A stretch of 64,000 bases of DNA from Crocinitomicaceae bacterium (GTDB taxonomy: Bacteria > Bacteroidota > Bacteroidia > Flavobacteriales_G > Salibacteraceae). A program made the translations under genes and the position numbers. Below, piece by piece: positions 42,580 to 51,695 of this stretch. The stretch is taken from positions 558,001 to 622,000 of the forward strand of contig PAVO01000019.1 in assembly GCA_002713215.1 (NCBI GenBank), in the 5' to 3' direction. Positions within the stretch are counted from its first letter, which is position 1; the number at the start of each line of letters is the position of its first letter. The notes under the pieces were generated by a model that did no database searches, was not told the origin of the DNA, and saw only the letters and a list, made by a program, of their open reading frames with translations.

Positions 42580-43476
42580 ATGATTTCAGTTAATCCCAAG
42601 GAAATTTCAGTTCCGCAATTGCACGGATACCTGCTTGGGGCCATTGGTCCGCGACCAATTGCATTTGCAAGTACTGTAGATGCCGAAGGAAATCCCAATC
42701 TGAGTCCATTTAGCTTTTTTAATGTTTTTAGTGCCAATCCGCCAATCGCAATTTTTTCTCCGGCACGCCGTGGAAGGGATAATACTACTAAGCATACCTA
42801 TGAGAATGTAAAAGTTCATCCGGAAGTAGTAATTAACGTGGTTTCATACAACATGGTTCAACAGATGAGCTTGTCCTCTACCGAATACGGGGAAGGAGTA
42901 AACGAGTTTGAGAAAGCTGGTTTTACCATGCTTAAATCAGATATTGTTAAGCCATTTCGGGTTGCTGAATCTCCGGTTCAATTGGAATGTAAGGTGAACG
43001 AGGTTGTCGAGTTGGGAAGTAACGGTGGTGCTGGTAACTTGATTATAAGTGAGGTGGTAAGAATTCACCTTTCTGAGGACATATTGGATGAAGCGGGTAA
43101 AGTTGATACCCAGAAAATTGACCTGGTTGGTCGAATGGGTGGAAATTGGTACGTAAGGGCTAAGGGTGATGCTTTGTTTGAAGTAGAAAAGCCACTTACA
43201 ACGCTAGGAATTGGTGTAGATCAAATTCCAATGGACATTCGGAATTCAACTGTATTGAGTGGGAATAATTTGGGCCAGTTGGGTAATGTAGAGTCCCTAC
43301 CCGATGAAACCCAAGTAAACGAATACAAGCTTATTGAATTAAGTGAACTGTTTCAGGAGTTTGAGGATGAACCGGTAAAACTGGAGCAGGAATTACATAA
43401 AAGAGCAAAAGAGCACCTTGAAAATAATAGGGTTGCAGAGGCCTGGAAGACTCTGTTGACCTTTAATAACGATTAA
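42580..43476 (+). CDS. Flavin reductase-like domain protein
   Basis: A 298-residue FMN-binding protein. Residues 15-75 read GAIGPRPIAFASTVDAEGNP, LSPFSFFNVFSANPPIAIFS and RDNTTKHTYENV. This is the split-barrel flavin reductase-like core (DIM6/NTAB type) with the typical RP.A..ST.d..G..N..P.S.F...s..PP.......R. The region 90-175 completes the barrel, and the C-terminal ~80 residues are helical and specific to this subgroup. Members reduce or bind FMN, but the partner reaction is not known. I start at ATG 42580 because a promoter box overlaps the earlier TTG. The DUF3127 gene follows after 14 bp, probably in one operon. Confidence 0.85.
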   Translation: MISVNPKEISVPQLHGYLLGAIGPRPIAFASTVDAEGNPNLSPFSFFNVFSANPPIAIFSPARRGRDNTTKHTYENVKVHPEVVINVVSYNMVQQMSLSSTEYGEGVNEFEKAGFTMLKSDIVKPFRVAESPVQLECKVNEVVELGSNGGAGNLIISEVVRIHLSEDILDEAGKVDTQKIDLVGRMGGNWYVRAKGDALFEVEKPLTTLGIGVDQIPMDIRNSTVLSGNNLGQLGNVESLPDETQVNEYKLIELSELFQEFEDEPVKLEQELHKRAKEHLENNRVAEAWKTLLTFNND

Positions 43477-43490
43477 TAATAAATGTAGAG

Positions 43491-43871
43491 ATGGAAGTAT
43501 CAGGAAGTATAAAAGTACTTGGAGACACACAAGAATTTGGTAGTAATGGTTTTAGGAAGCGTGAGTGCGTAATAACAACCAATGAGCAATACCCTCAAAC
43601 CATTTTGGTTGAGTTTACTCAAAACAATACCACGTCATTAGACAGTTACAAAGTTGGTGATAACGTTACCATTCAAATCAACATTAGAGGAAGGGAATGG
43701 ACTAATCCACAAGGAGAGGTAAAGTATTTTGTAAGTTTAAATGGATGGAGAATTGAAAAAGTAGGTGCTGCGCCAACCGCTGGAGCTCCTATGCAAGATA
43801 TTCCGGCTCCGGCAGCCGCTGACGCTCCTGCAAGTGGTAGCTCGGATGAAGAAGATGATTTGCCGTTCTAA
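43491..43871 (+). CDS. DUF3127 protein with SSB-like acidic C-terminal tip
   Basis: A 126-residue protein. Residues 1-90 form an OB-fold-like domain (MEVSGSIKVLGDTQEFGSNG, FRKRECVITTNEQYPQTILV, YKVGDNVTIQINIRGREW, VKYFVSLNGWRIEKV) that matches DUF3127 of Bacteroidota (from memory). An Ala/Pro-rich flexible linker then leads to SSDEEDDLPF at the very end. The linker plus DDLPF tip is the same arrangement as single-stranded DNA-binding protein SSB (DDDIPF), where the tip recruits repair and replication enzymes. The protein therefore may bind single-stranded nucleic acid and share SSB partners; this is inference. It lies 14 bp behind the flavin reductase-like gene and ends in a good terminator. 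Confidence 0.82.
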   Translation: MEVSGSIKVLGDTQEFGSNGFRKRECVITTNEQYPQTILVEFTQNNTTSLDSYKVGDNVTIQINIRGREWTNPQGEVKYFVSLNGWRIEKVGAAPTAGAPMQDIPAPAAADAPASGSSDEEDDLPF

Positions 43872-43896
43872 AGCATAGAAACATAATCTTATGGGG

Positions 43897-43926
43897 AAAA
43901 GCAAGTCGGTTTAGACTTGCTTTTTT
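43897..43926 (+). terminator. Hairpin terminator after DUF3127 gene
   Basis: AAAAGCAAGTC pairs with GACTTGCTTTT around a 6-base loop and is followed by Ts. The run of Ts joins a TATTTTCG sequence (43926-43933) that is one base off the -7 consensus and may start the next gene. Confidence 0.8.
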
Positions 43927-43935
43927 ATTTTCGTC

Positions 43936-46167
43936 ATGTTGATTCCAATGCGAACGCTAGTACTGATCCTGCTATTTTTATGCTCCATATTGCCTGCTTA
44001 TGGTCAAGGCATAGAAGATCAAGGTTCCCGATTTTTGAGGACTGGTGTAATTGATAAAAATGAAATTACGAATAGATGGGATAGCCTATTGAAAGTCGGA
44101 CAAGCAACCGACCCCATTATCGCGAGCTATGAGAATATTGAACAAGCAATTGGAAGGGATAAACCAGACTCGGTTCTGCATTTAATTGAAGATCATGTTT
44201 CCATTTATGGTGAGGATGGGTATAGCAAGCTATTGAAAGCGGATATCTTCCGCCAAATGGGACAATTTGATTCGGCGTGCGTTTACTTCGATGCAAGCTA
44301 TTTTTACGATCCACTAAATGCCAGAATTATACTCGAATACGCTTCGTTTCTACTGGAGAATTCCAAAAATCAGGATGCTGAAGAATGGATAAATAAGGCC
44401 AAATCGCTGGATTCGGAAAATCCATCAGTTTTGTACCTACAAGGAATACTAGAAATAAGACACAATGAATTAGTTAAGAGTAGAAAACTCATAGAAAACT
44501 ACTGTTCAAAGGATGAACTGAATGCAGCTCAATGCATATACTTGGCTTGGGAATATTCTAAAATGAGTTTTTTTACCGATGCTAATTTTTATTTCAATAA
44601 AGCAGAGACATTAGATTCGAGTTCATACGAATTAAAGCTTAATAGGACTTTCTACTACGTCCAGAGGGGATTTTTGGATAAGGCAGAAGGAGCCTTAAAA
44701 GATGCTCTGAATATGGACTCCACTGATGTAAGAACCTTCTATTTGGCAAGCTATTTTGAACTGAGGTCGGGCCAATTCCAAGCTGCACTTAGCCATATGA
44801 ACAGGTATCTCAATTTCTATTATTACGATCTGGATTTCTTAATTCACTCTGGATATTTTGAAAATGAACTGGTGGCTATTCTGAGGAGCTACGAAAACAG
44901 TTTTCAATCTCATTCAGACAAGGAAAATGAGCTTTTTTTCAATGCTTATCTTCAATTGATGGATGCCATTGATACTTCATTCATAGATGCGTTTCAGAAG
45001 TATTCAACTACTGATTCTTCCAGTTGCGAATCGGTTCGGTTTAGTTTTTATTTAGATGTAATCGCTAACAAACCGTTGGACACCATGGTCGTCAGAATTA
45101 AATATGCAGAGACCAAATGCCAAACTCGTGATTTAATTTATTGCTATGCAGGGTTTGGAGATGTATTGGCATCAATAGAACCAATCAAATCTAAAGCCTT
45201 TTTCGATCTTGCTATATCAGGGGATTCTACTTACGCATACCCAAGGATAAGAAAAGATGAATTAAGGACTATACCAGAGGAAATCACCATTAGTAAACCC
45301 CTTGAAGCGTCATATATTCTTCAACTGGAATTGGCTAAAATGATGTCGGATACGGCCGCTAGTGAAGATACGGTTTCTGCCTTATTAGGCCTTGCCCAGC
45401 TTTACGATTTTCAGTTGGAACCAGATTCGGTATTGCAGGTTCTTAATCATCCTAAAGTGATTGATATGAATCACTATAAAGTATACAAATTGAAGGCTTT
45501 AAACCATTCTAGAAAAGGAAACTTCAAAGATGGTAAAAGCAATTTGAAGCTTTACAAAAAAGTGTCTTTTTATGACGAAGAAACTAGTTACTATGATTTT
45601 AAGTACCTATGTGAATCCTATCTTCCATCAAAGAAATTAGGGCAAGAACAATTGTTGAGCGAAGGTGTCTACTATCGCAATAAGCATTTAAATCTTACTA
45701 TCGAAAACACCAGTCCTGGTGCTTATTTAGACTTGATTCGATTTTTATATGAAAACGACCGACTGGATGAAGCAGATTCGCTTTTAGGAGTCATAGCCAG
45801 TAATAGCTTTCATATTCATCGGTTTTGGCTTTATCGAGGGTTAGTAAAGACAAAAAAGTATGAATTGAAATCAGCTCAAATTAGCATGAAGAAGGCTTTA
45901 ACCATGAATGCTAATCACGACGAACATCGATTATTATATGCTTTTCTGCTCTATTGTTTGAAATTGGATGGTCAGCTCGATAAATTCTTAGAAAGACATC
46001 CCAATTTACTGAATAAAAGTGAATTATTTAGTCTTAAATTGAAGGCTTTTATATTAAAAGAAACTTCAGTTCCCCGGTCTCTATATTTTGACTTTGAAAA
46101 GGAGCATTTAAATTTGACCGAATATAATTCAGCATTTTATAAGTTGAAACAGGAGTTGGGTTTATAA
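43936..46167 (+). CDS. Secreted TPR-repeat protein
   Basis: A 743-residue exported protein. ATG 43936 and ATG 43948 are both possible; the second gives a compact signal peptide (RTLVLILLFLCSILPAYGQ). The rest is helical repeats with TPR character: FRQMGQFDSACVYFDASYFY, ENSKNQDAEEWINKAKSLDS, YFNKAETLDSSSYELKLNRT, YVQRGFLDKAEGALKDALNM and, near the end, SAQISMKKALTMNANHDEHR. At least eight units are visible, with a less regular middle. It would act as a periplasmic or surface protein-interaction scaffold. The stop codon directly abuts the start of the AtoE-like transporter, so the two are translated from one message. Confidence 0.7.
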   Translation: MLIPMRTLVLILLFLCSILPAYGQGIEDQGSRFLRTGVIDKNEITNRWDSLLKVGQATDPIIASYENIEQAIGRDKPDSVLHLIEDHVSIYGEDGYSKLLKADIFRQMGQFDSACVYFDASYFYDPLNARIILEYASFLLENSKNQDAEEWINKAKSLDSENPSVLYLQGILEIRHNELVKSRKLIENYCSKDELNAAQCIYLAWEYSKMSFFTDANFYFNKAETLDSSSYELKLNRTFYYVQRGFLDKAEGALKDALNMDSTDVRTFYLASYFELRSGQFQAALSHMNRYLNFYYYDLDFLIHSGYFENELVAILRSYENSFQSHSDKENELFFNAYLQLMDAIDTSFIDAFQKYSTTDSSSCESVRFSFYLDVIANKPLDTMVVRIKYAETKCQTRDLIYCYAGFGDVLASIEPIKSKAFFDLAISGDSTYAYPRIRKDELRTIPEEITISKPLEASYILQLELAKMMSDTAASEDTVSALLGLAQLYDFQLEPDSVLQVLNHPKVIDMNHYKVYKLKALNHSRKGNFKDGKSNLKLYKKVSFYDEETSYYDFKYLCESYLPSKKLGQEQLLSEGVYYRNKHLNLTIENTSPGAYLDLIRFLYENDRLDEADSLLGVIASNSFHIHRFWLYRGLVKTKKYELKSAQISMKKALTMNANHDEHRLLYAFLLYCLKLDGQLDKFLERHPNLLNKSELFSLKLKAFILKETSVPRSLYFDFEKEHLNLTEYNSAFYKLKQELGL

Positions 46168-47559
46168 ATGTCATTCTCAGAAAAATTTATAAAGGCTTTT
46201 AAATCGGTGCTTCCGGCCCCGTTTACCATTGCGGTTATTCTTACCGTAATTACTTGGTTTCTTGCCTTCTTCCTGGGGAGTTTTGAATCGTCGGGCTTAA
46301 TCGATCGGGTATTTAGAGTTGCCCAATCGTGGGAAGTTGGTGTATGGAATAATGGCCTTTTGGTTTTTGCCGTTCAAATGATGCTTATATTGGTATTGGG
46401 TCATGTATTGGCCTTAACCAAGCCAGTAGATTGGTTGATACAGCAGGCACTAAAGTATTGTACGAATACGGCTAACTCAGCAGCAGCGGTGGTTTTTCTT
46501 ACCATGTTGGTTGGCCTTTTCAACTGGGGATTGGGTTTGGTTTTTGGAGCCATATTTGCCCGAAAGGTAGCAGAAAAGGCCGTAAGTAATGGAATGAGTT
46601 TAAATTATCCGCTAGTAGGTGCTGCTGGCTATTCTGCCTTGTTGGTTTGGCATGGTGGGCTTTCGGGATCTTCGCTCACCAAAGTGGCAGAGGTGGGCCA
46701 TTTGAGGTCCTTTATGCAAGGAATCTACTCTCCAGAACAAATTGCTTTACTTCCGGAACAGATCACATTTTCTGATACGGTGTTTAGTCCAATGAATTTG
46801 GTTGTTTCGGTTGCGCTGCTGATAATTATTCCTGTGGTTATTTATCAGGTTGGAAAAAAGAGTAAACCGGAGCCAATAAGAATAAAACCGGGTAAGGTTG
46901 AGCATCCGGTAACTGAGAATTTAATAGGTGCGGAACGGTTGGATCATTCGACATTGTTGGGTATAGGGTTTGGGCTAATTATTCTAATGGTAGCCGGGTT
47001 AAAAATGTTCTACTTCAATGATAAAGGGGTTTTGGCTTTTTTTACTCCCAACAACATTAACCTCTCCTTGCTTGGGCTCGGCCTTCTTTTTCATCAAAAG
47101 TTTTCTCACTTTCTGGGTGCTATGGAAGAGGCTATAAGTGGAGTATCAGGAATTCTCATTCAGTTCCCCCTTTATTTTGGAATTATGGGAATGATGAAGG
47201 GGTCCGGTTTAATTGACACATTTTCTATGGCAATGATTTCCATTTCCAATGAAACTACCTACCCTATCTTTACCTTTATTTCAGCCGGAATCGTAAATAT
47301 ATTTGTACCCAGTGGTGGTGGGCAGTGGGCTGTACAGGGGCCAATTATTGTGCAGGCCGCGCAGGAAATAGGGGTTTCTTTGCCAAAGAGTATTATGGCT
47401 TTGGCTTACGGAGATCAGGTAACTAACATGTTACAGCCGTTTTGGGCACTTCCGCTGTTAGGGATAACCGGTCTTAAAGCCAAGGAGATCCTGCCGTATA
47501 CTTTACTGTTGTTCCTTTTGGGCTCGGCGATCTTTGTTATTGGACTTTTGATTTTTTGA
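46168..47559 (+). CDS. Short-chain fatty acid transporter, AtoE family
   Basis: A 463-residue inner-membrane protein with about 12 hydrophobic segments. It opens with FSEKFIKAFKSVLPAPFTIA and TVITWFLAFFLG, then MLVGLFNWGLGLVFGAIFAR, LVWHGGLSGSSLTKVAEVGH, GIVNIFVPSGGGQWAVQGPI and YGDQVTNMLQPFWALPLLGI. The sequence 'NWGLGL..GA..A+.', 'HGGLSGS' and 'PSGGGQW..QGP' are hallmarks of the AtoE/TIGR00366 family, which takes up short-chain fatty acids such as acetoacetate or butyrate. Length is normal. It starts at the base after the TPR gene stop. The transported compound is inferred from family only. Confidence 0.9.
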   Translation: MSFSEKFIKAFKSVLPAPFTIAVILTVITWFLAFFLGSFESSGLIDRVFRVAQSWEVGVWNNGLLVFAVQMMLILVLGHVLALTKPVDWLIQQALKYCTNTANSAAAVVFLTMLVGLFNWGLGLVFGAIFARKVAEKAVSNGMSLNYPLVGAAGYSALLVWHGGLSGSSLTKVAEVGHLRSFMQGIYSPEQIALLPEQITFSDTVFSPMNLVVSVALLIIIPVVIYQVGKKSKPEPIRIKPGKVEHPVTENLIGAERLDHSTLLGIGFGLIILMVAGLKMFYFNDKGVLAFFTPNNINLSLLGLGLLFHQKFSHFLGAMEEAISGVSGILIQFPLYFGIMGMMKGSGLIDTFSMAMISISNETTYPIFTFISAGIVNIFVPSGGGQWAVQGPIIVQAAQEIGVSLPKSIMALAYGDQVTNMLQPFWALPLLGITGLKAKEILPYTLLLFLLGSAIFVIGLLIF

Positions 47560-47584
47560 GTTCACTTATGTAACTTAACAGACT

Positions 47585-47675
47585 ATGGCCTTGAAGCGAA
47601 TCCCAATAAAACAACTGCTTTTTTTTTGCCTTAATATGCGGTCAATTCATATCGATCAGAAGCTGGTGTCAACCA
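47585..47675 (+). other. Out-of-frame signal-peptide region of the first PorP/SprF gene
   Basis: ATG 47585 opens ALKRIPIKQLLF and runs into nine Ts (47619-47627). If the tract had eight Ts, the frame would join directly to the downstream gene, giving a normal signal peptide (KQLLFFALICGQFISI) followed by QPLFGQHEVS. As written, the ATG frame ends at TGA near 47690. Repeat-tract length therefore decides whether the protein is exported. Confidence 0.6.
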
Positions 47676-48563
47676 TTGTTTGGGCAACATGAGGTTTCCA
47701 AAATAATGATGTTTTACAATCCGGGCTATACCGGAATTAAAGCCAATTTAAACTTTGTTGGTGATTTGCGTTACTACGGAGAGAACGATTACATATCTCA
47801 TTTTCTTGCCGATGGCCGCCTCGGGCGTTTCGATTCAATTAGGCAGTTAAATCCATCAACAGGAATTCATTATAGAAATGATGTAATAGGTCCCATTATT
47901 CAGCAGTATTATGGAATAAGGCTAGCTAATTCTTTTAAGTTGAAAAAGGGACACAAACTTTCAGCCGGGTTGCTTTATGATTATGTAAAAACGGATATTC
48001 AGAAAAGCCAATTTCGTACACCTGACGGTCTTGTTGGGAGCAATATACAAGATCCAACCATTGTTGCAACCAAGGAATCAAGCCATTCACATGTCCTTGG
48101 GCTGGGTGTGTATTTCGAATCAAAAAGAAAGAAATTAAATGGTGGAATTTCATTAGATTACAAAGGAGTGTTTAATAGTGACAAAGATCCGGGAAAGGAT
48201 TTTGGAAGAAAAAGTGACCTTCTACATACCAATGCATCCGTAGGAGCAACAATTAAGGCAGGAAGTTATATCCGAATTATTCCCCTTGTATTTGCAAGGA
48301 CCAATTATTCAACTACTACCGTGCGCATTTCAGCAAAAATATTCTTCAAAGATTGGGTATATATAGGCTCGGCTTGGGCCTTCCAAGAGCATTATTCATT
48401 AATGGCTGGCGCACGATTTGGTTGGAAAAAAATTGGAAAATTTGAGCTGGGTTTTGCTTCACATTATCCAAAGTCAATTTCATTTTTCGAATATGCTCAC
48501 TATGCTTATATCAACTATTTTTTTCGATCAAAAAATAATTTCGAATCAGTAAACTACAACTAA
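47676..48563 (+). CDS. PorP/SprF family outer-membrane protein (5' end frameshifted)
   Basis: A 295-codon frame whose first usable start is TTG 47676, with no signal peptide. It matches the PorP/SprF family of T9SS-associated outer-membrane barrels: MMFYNPGYTGIKANLNFVGD (relatives: 'Q...fNPA.aG'), then SGIHYRNDVIGP, AGLLYDYV, GVYFESKRKKLNGGISLDYK and RIIPLVFARTNY. These proteins bind T9SS-secreted adhesins at the cell surface. The second copy follows 71 bp downstream. The upstream ATG and signal sequence lie in another frame and join only if one T is removed from the nine-T tract, so the gene is either phase-variable, inactive or mis-sequenced. Confidence 0.75.
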   Translation: MFGQHEVSKIMMFYNPGYTGIKANLNFVGDLRYYGENDYISHFLADGRLGRFDSIRQLNPSTGIHYRNDVIGPIIQQYYGIRLANSFKLKKGHKLSAGLLYDYVKTDIQKSQFRTPDGLVGSNIQDPTIVATKESSHSHVLGLGVYFESKRKKLNGGISLDYKGVFNSDKDPGKDFGRKSDLLHTNASVGATIKAGSYIRIIPLVFARTNYSTTTVRISAKIFFKDWVYIGSAWAFQEHYSLMAGARFGWKKIGKFELGFASHYPKSISFFEYAHYAYINYFFRSKNNFESVNYN

Positions 48564-48634
48564 CTGACTGAGGCATTTTCAGTTTAAACAATAAATGACC
48601 GGCTGTTAAGTTCTATTTGGAACAAAACACAACT

Positions 48635-49648
48635 ATGAAATACACCCAACTAAAAATTAGTGTTGGTATCACCTTACTGGTTTTTGCATTCAGCGGATTT
48701 AGTCAAAATCAATTAGAAACGCCCTTTTTTAATGAGGCACAATGGTATTTCAATCCAGCCGCTTCAGGAGTTAAGGGGAAATTGAATGCCAATATTATCT
48801 ACAGTTATGAACCCTCTTTTTATCAGGGAAATGACTATTCCATGAGTAGGGCCGTCGTAGGTGTAGATGGTCAACTTCCATTTTTTAAAAAAATGAAACA
48901 ACTCAACCTTTCTTATGGAGTAACAACAAACCTTCTGGCTCCAAATGGAATAGATCAAAGCGATTTTTATAAATTTCAAATAACCGGCGAAAAGTATAAG
49001 GAGTTTGGAATGAGCTTGTCGAATCAGTTTAAGTTAAAAAATGGACATACACTTAGCATCGGTGTATTTTACCGCTGGGCAAAATACAGTGATGTATATC
49101 GAATAGGTAGGTACGAGCAAGTAAATCAGGTTGGAGAGCCACCCTTTTACGATGTAAGGTATTCACCGGAAGAAAGAAACCTCAGAATAAATGTTGTTGG
49201 GCTCGGTGCCTATTATGAGAATAAAGACGGTTCAGTTTTTGGCGGTATTAGTGTTGATAATTCGCCTCGCTATATGAGTAATATTATTCTGGAAGGAGAA
49301 GGGTTTACCAGCCCAATTTATTCCGGGGATATTTGGAATCTTAGGGCCAATTATGGAATGAATATCAAGCTTGGTTCTAACTTTAAGCTCCAACCCAGCA
49401 TTGCATATCACATTAACGATTTGTATAACTCGGTAGATGTTGGATTGAGACTTTACCTAAGGGATAGGTATTATATAGGCTTTGTACAACAGGATAATGG
49501 CAATTCATATGGTGCAGTTACCGGAGTTAACTTTAAGCGATTTGAAATTGGCGCTTCTCTTGGCAAGTCTTTCATTGGAAGTCAAAATAACCAGCCTATT
49601 ATAGCAAACCTATTCGTTACCTATAAGTTTTTACAAAAAAAGAAATAG
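48635..49648 (+). CDS. PorP/SprF family outer-membrane protein (second copy)
   Basis: A 337-residue exported barrel. I start at ATG 48635 (KYTQLKISVGITLLVFAFSG, signal ending GFSQ); TTG 48617 would add six residues without signal character. After the signal come FNEAQWYFNPAASGVKGKLN, YGVTTNLLAPNGIDQSDFYK, LSNQFKLKNGHTLSIGVFY, GLGAYYENKDGSVFGGISVD and a barrel end YDRYYIGF-like strand. These are standard PorP/SprF features. Family members are usually encoded next to a giant adhesin that they anchor; none is present here. It shares organisation with the gene 71 bp upstream, an evident tandem duplicate that has diverged. Confidence 0.85.
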   Translation: MKYTQLKISVGITLLVFAFSGFSQNQLETPFFNEAQWYFNPAASGVKGKLNANIIYSYEPSFYQGNDYSMSRAVVGVDGQLPFFKKMKQLNLSYGVTTNLLAPNGIDQSDFYKFQITGEKYKEFGMSLSNQFKLKNGHTLSIGVFYRWAKYSDVYRIGRYEQVNQVGEPPFYDVRYSPEERNLRINVVGLGAYYENKDGSVFGGISVDNSPRYMSNIILEGEGFTSPIYSGDIWNLRANYGMNIKLGSNFKLQPSIAYHINDLYNSVDVGLRLYLRDRYYIGFVQQDNGNSYGAVTGVNFKRFEIGASLGKSFIGSQNNQPIIANLFVTYKFLQKKK

Positions 49649-49800
49649 CTCCTTTTTATTGATGAATGGAACTTGATATTTTGGAATTCAAACAAGTAAA
49701 TAACCTTCCAGGCTAACTATATACAATTATCGGATCAGATAAATCTATTACGCTCTTATAATCAGTAAGTTAAAATTAATAGATTACGGCTTTTATATCC

Positions 49801-49808
49801 TACTTTTG
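49801..49808 (+). promoter_or_regulatory. -7 promoter box for typA
   Basis: TACTTTTG followed by GCGGCC matches TAnnTTTG and the same 'TTTGCGGCC' context as the hppA promoter. It lies 19 bp before the ATG. The -33 element is weak. Confidence 0.55.
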
Positions 49809-49827
49809 CGGCCGATTTTAGAAAACT

Positions 49828-51621
49828 ATGGAAAACATTAGAAACGTAGCCATTATTGCTCACGTAGATCACGGTAAAACCACGCTTGTAGATAAAATCT
49901 TACATCATTGCGAATTATTCCGTGATAATGAAGAAACAGGCGACTTAATCCTTGACAACAACGACCAGGAAAGAGAGAGGGGAATTACCATTTTTTCGAA
50001 AAACGTTTCCGTAAAATACAAGGGTACTAAAATCAATATCATTGATACACCAGGACACGCCGATTTTGGTGGAGAAGTTGAGCGGGTACTTAATATGGCA
50101 GATGGTGTACTGTTACTGGTAGATGCATTTGAAGGACCTATGCCTCAAACCCGTTATGTATTATCGAAAGCGTTGGAGCTAGGATTAAAACCGATAGTGG
50201 TTATTAATAAAGTAGATAAACCAAATTGCCGCCCCGAAGAGGTTCACGAAATGGTGTTTGATCTAATGTTTAATCTGGATGCCACCGAAGATCAATTGGA
50301 TTTCACCACCGCTTATGGTTCTGCTAAGGACGAGTGGATGAGTGGTGACCCTGAAAACAGAACCGAAAATATTGAACCACTATTGGACATGATCTTAGAG
50401 AATGTTCCGGTTCCAACTATTGAAGCCGGAACGCTTCAAATGCAAATCACCACCATTGATTATTCGTCATATGTTGGGCGAATTGCCATTGGAAGAGTGA
50501 GCCGGGGAACCTTGAAAGAGAATATGCCAGTTAACCTGGTAAAAAGAGACGGAACTGTAATTCGTTCCAGAACCAAGGAGATTTTCACATTTGATGGATT
50601 GGGACGTCAAAAGGTAACTGAAGTTAATGCTGGAGACCTTTGTGCGTTAACGGGAATCCCTGAGTTTGAAATTGGGGATACTGTAGCTGACTTTGAAAAC
50701 CCAGAGGGATTAAAGGCCATTTCTATTGATGAGCCAACCATGAGCATGATGTTTACGATTAATAATTCACCCTTTTTTGGAAAGGAAGGTGAATTTGTAA
50801 CATCTCGTCATCTAAGGGATAGATTGACCAATGAGACAGAAAGAAACCTAGCCTTAAAGGTGGAGGAAACAGGGTCACCGGATTCATTGATGGTTTTTGG
50901 GAGAGGCATTATGCACCTTTCCGTATTAATTGAAACTATGCGTCGGGAGGGGTATGAACTTCAGGTTGGTCAGCCTCAGGTTATCATTAAAGAAATTGAT
51001 GGGGTTAAATCCGAACCAATTGAATTGTTAACCATTGATGTTCCGGAAGAAAGTTCAGGTAAGGTAATTGAATTGGTAAACCAGAGAAAAGGTGAAATGG
51101 TAATCATGGAGCCAAAGGGTGATCTAATTCATTTGGAATTCAATATTCCTTCTCGGGGTATTATTGGATTGCGAACCAATGTCCTGAACGTGTCCGCTGG
51201 TGAAGCTATTATGGCTCACCGATTTTTAGCCTATGAACCTTGGAAGGGAGATATTCCTACCAGAAAGAATGGGACTTTAATTGCGTTGGAGACAGGAACC
51301 ACAATTCCGTTTGCCCTGGATAAGTTGCAAGATCGAGGTAAATTCTTTGTTCCACCTGGAGTAGAGATTTACGAAGGCCAGATTTTGGGCGAGCACATTC
51401 GTAGCAACGACCTTACCATTAACGTTACCAAAACGAAAAAGCTTACTAACATGCGTACTCAAAGTACGGATGATAAAGTAAGGTTAGCCCCACCAACTAT
51501 ATTCTCACTCGAAGAAGCACTTGAATATATCCAAAAGGATGAATACGTAGAGGTTACACCCAAGAATATTCGGCTTAGAAAAATTAAGTTGAAAGAAAAC
51601 GAAAGGAAGAGAGACAATTAA
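49828..51621 (+). CDS. typA: Ribosome-associated GTPase TypA/BipA
   Basis: A 597-residue translational GTPase that binds the ribosome and helps 50S assembly and stress adaptation. G motifs are complete: AHVDHGKTTL (residues 10-19), RGITI in the switch I, DTPGHADFGGEV (about 73-84), NKVDKPN (about 127-133) and a final SAKDEW-like YGSAKDEWMS. Domains II and III follow, then the TypA-specific C-terminal domain with SRGIIGLRTNVLNVSAGEAI, RKNGTLIALETGTTIPFALD and LTNMRTQSTDDKVRL. Length is normal (about 600). A promoter box precedes it and a strong terminator follows, so it is a single-gene unit. Confidence 0.98.
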   Translation: MENIRNVAIIAHVDHGKTTLVDKILHHCELFRDNEETGDLILDNNDQERERGITIFSKNVSVKYKGTKINIIDTPGHADFGGEVERVLNMADGVLLLVDAFEGPMPQTRYVLSKALELGLKPIVVINKVDKPNCRPEEVHEMVFDLMFNLDATEDQLDFTTAYGSAKDEWMSGDPENRTENIEPLLDMILENVPVPTIEAGTLQMQITTIDYSSYVGRIAIGRVSRGTLKENMPVNLVKRDGTVIRSRTKEIFTFDGLGRQKVTEVNAGDLCALTGIPEFEIGDTVADFENPEGLKAISIDEPTMSMMFTINNSPFFGKEGEFVTSRHLRDRLTNETERNLALKVEETGSPDSLMVFGRGIMHLSVLIETMRREGYELQVGQPQVIIKEIDGVKSEPIELLTIDVPEESSGKVIELVNQRKGEMVIMEPKGDLIHLEFNIPSRGIIGLRTNVLNVSAGEAIMAHRFLAYEPWKGDIPTRKNGTLIALETGTTIPFALDKLQDRGKFFVPPGVEIYEGQILGEHIRSNDLTINVTKTKKLTNMRTQSTDDKVRLAPPTIFSLEEALEYIQKDEYVEVTPKNIRLRKIKLKENERKRDN

Positions 51622-51636
51622 TTATTGTTGATAGTG

Positions 51637-51662
51637 AAAGGGCTGATATTCAGCCCTTTTTT
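51637..51662 (+). terminator. Terminator of typA
   Basis: AAAGGGCTGA pairs with TCAGCCCTTT and is followed by a run of Ts, about 15 bp after the stop. Confidence 0.9.
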
Positions 51663-51695
51663 GTGTATGGGATTAACTAGCGAGTCGACCAGAAA

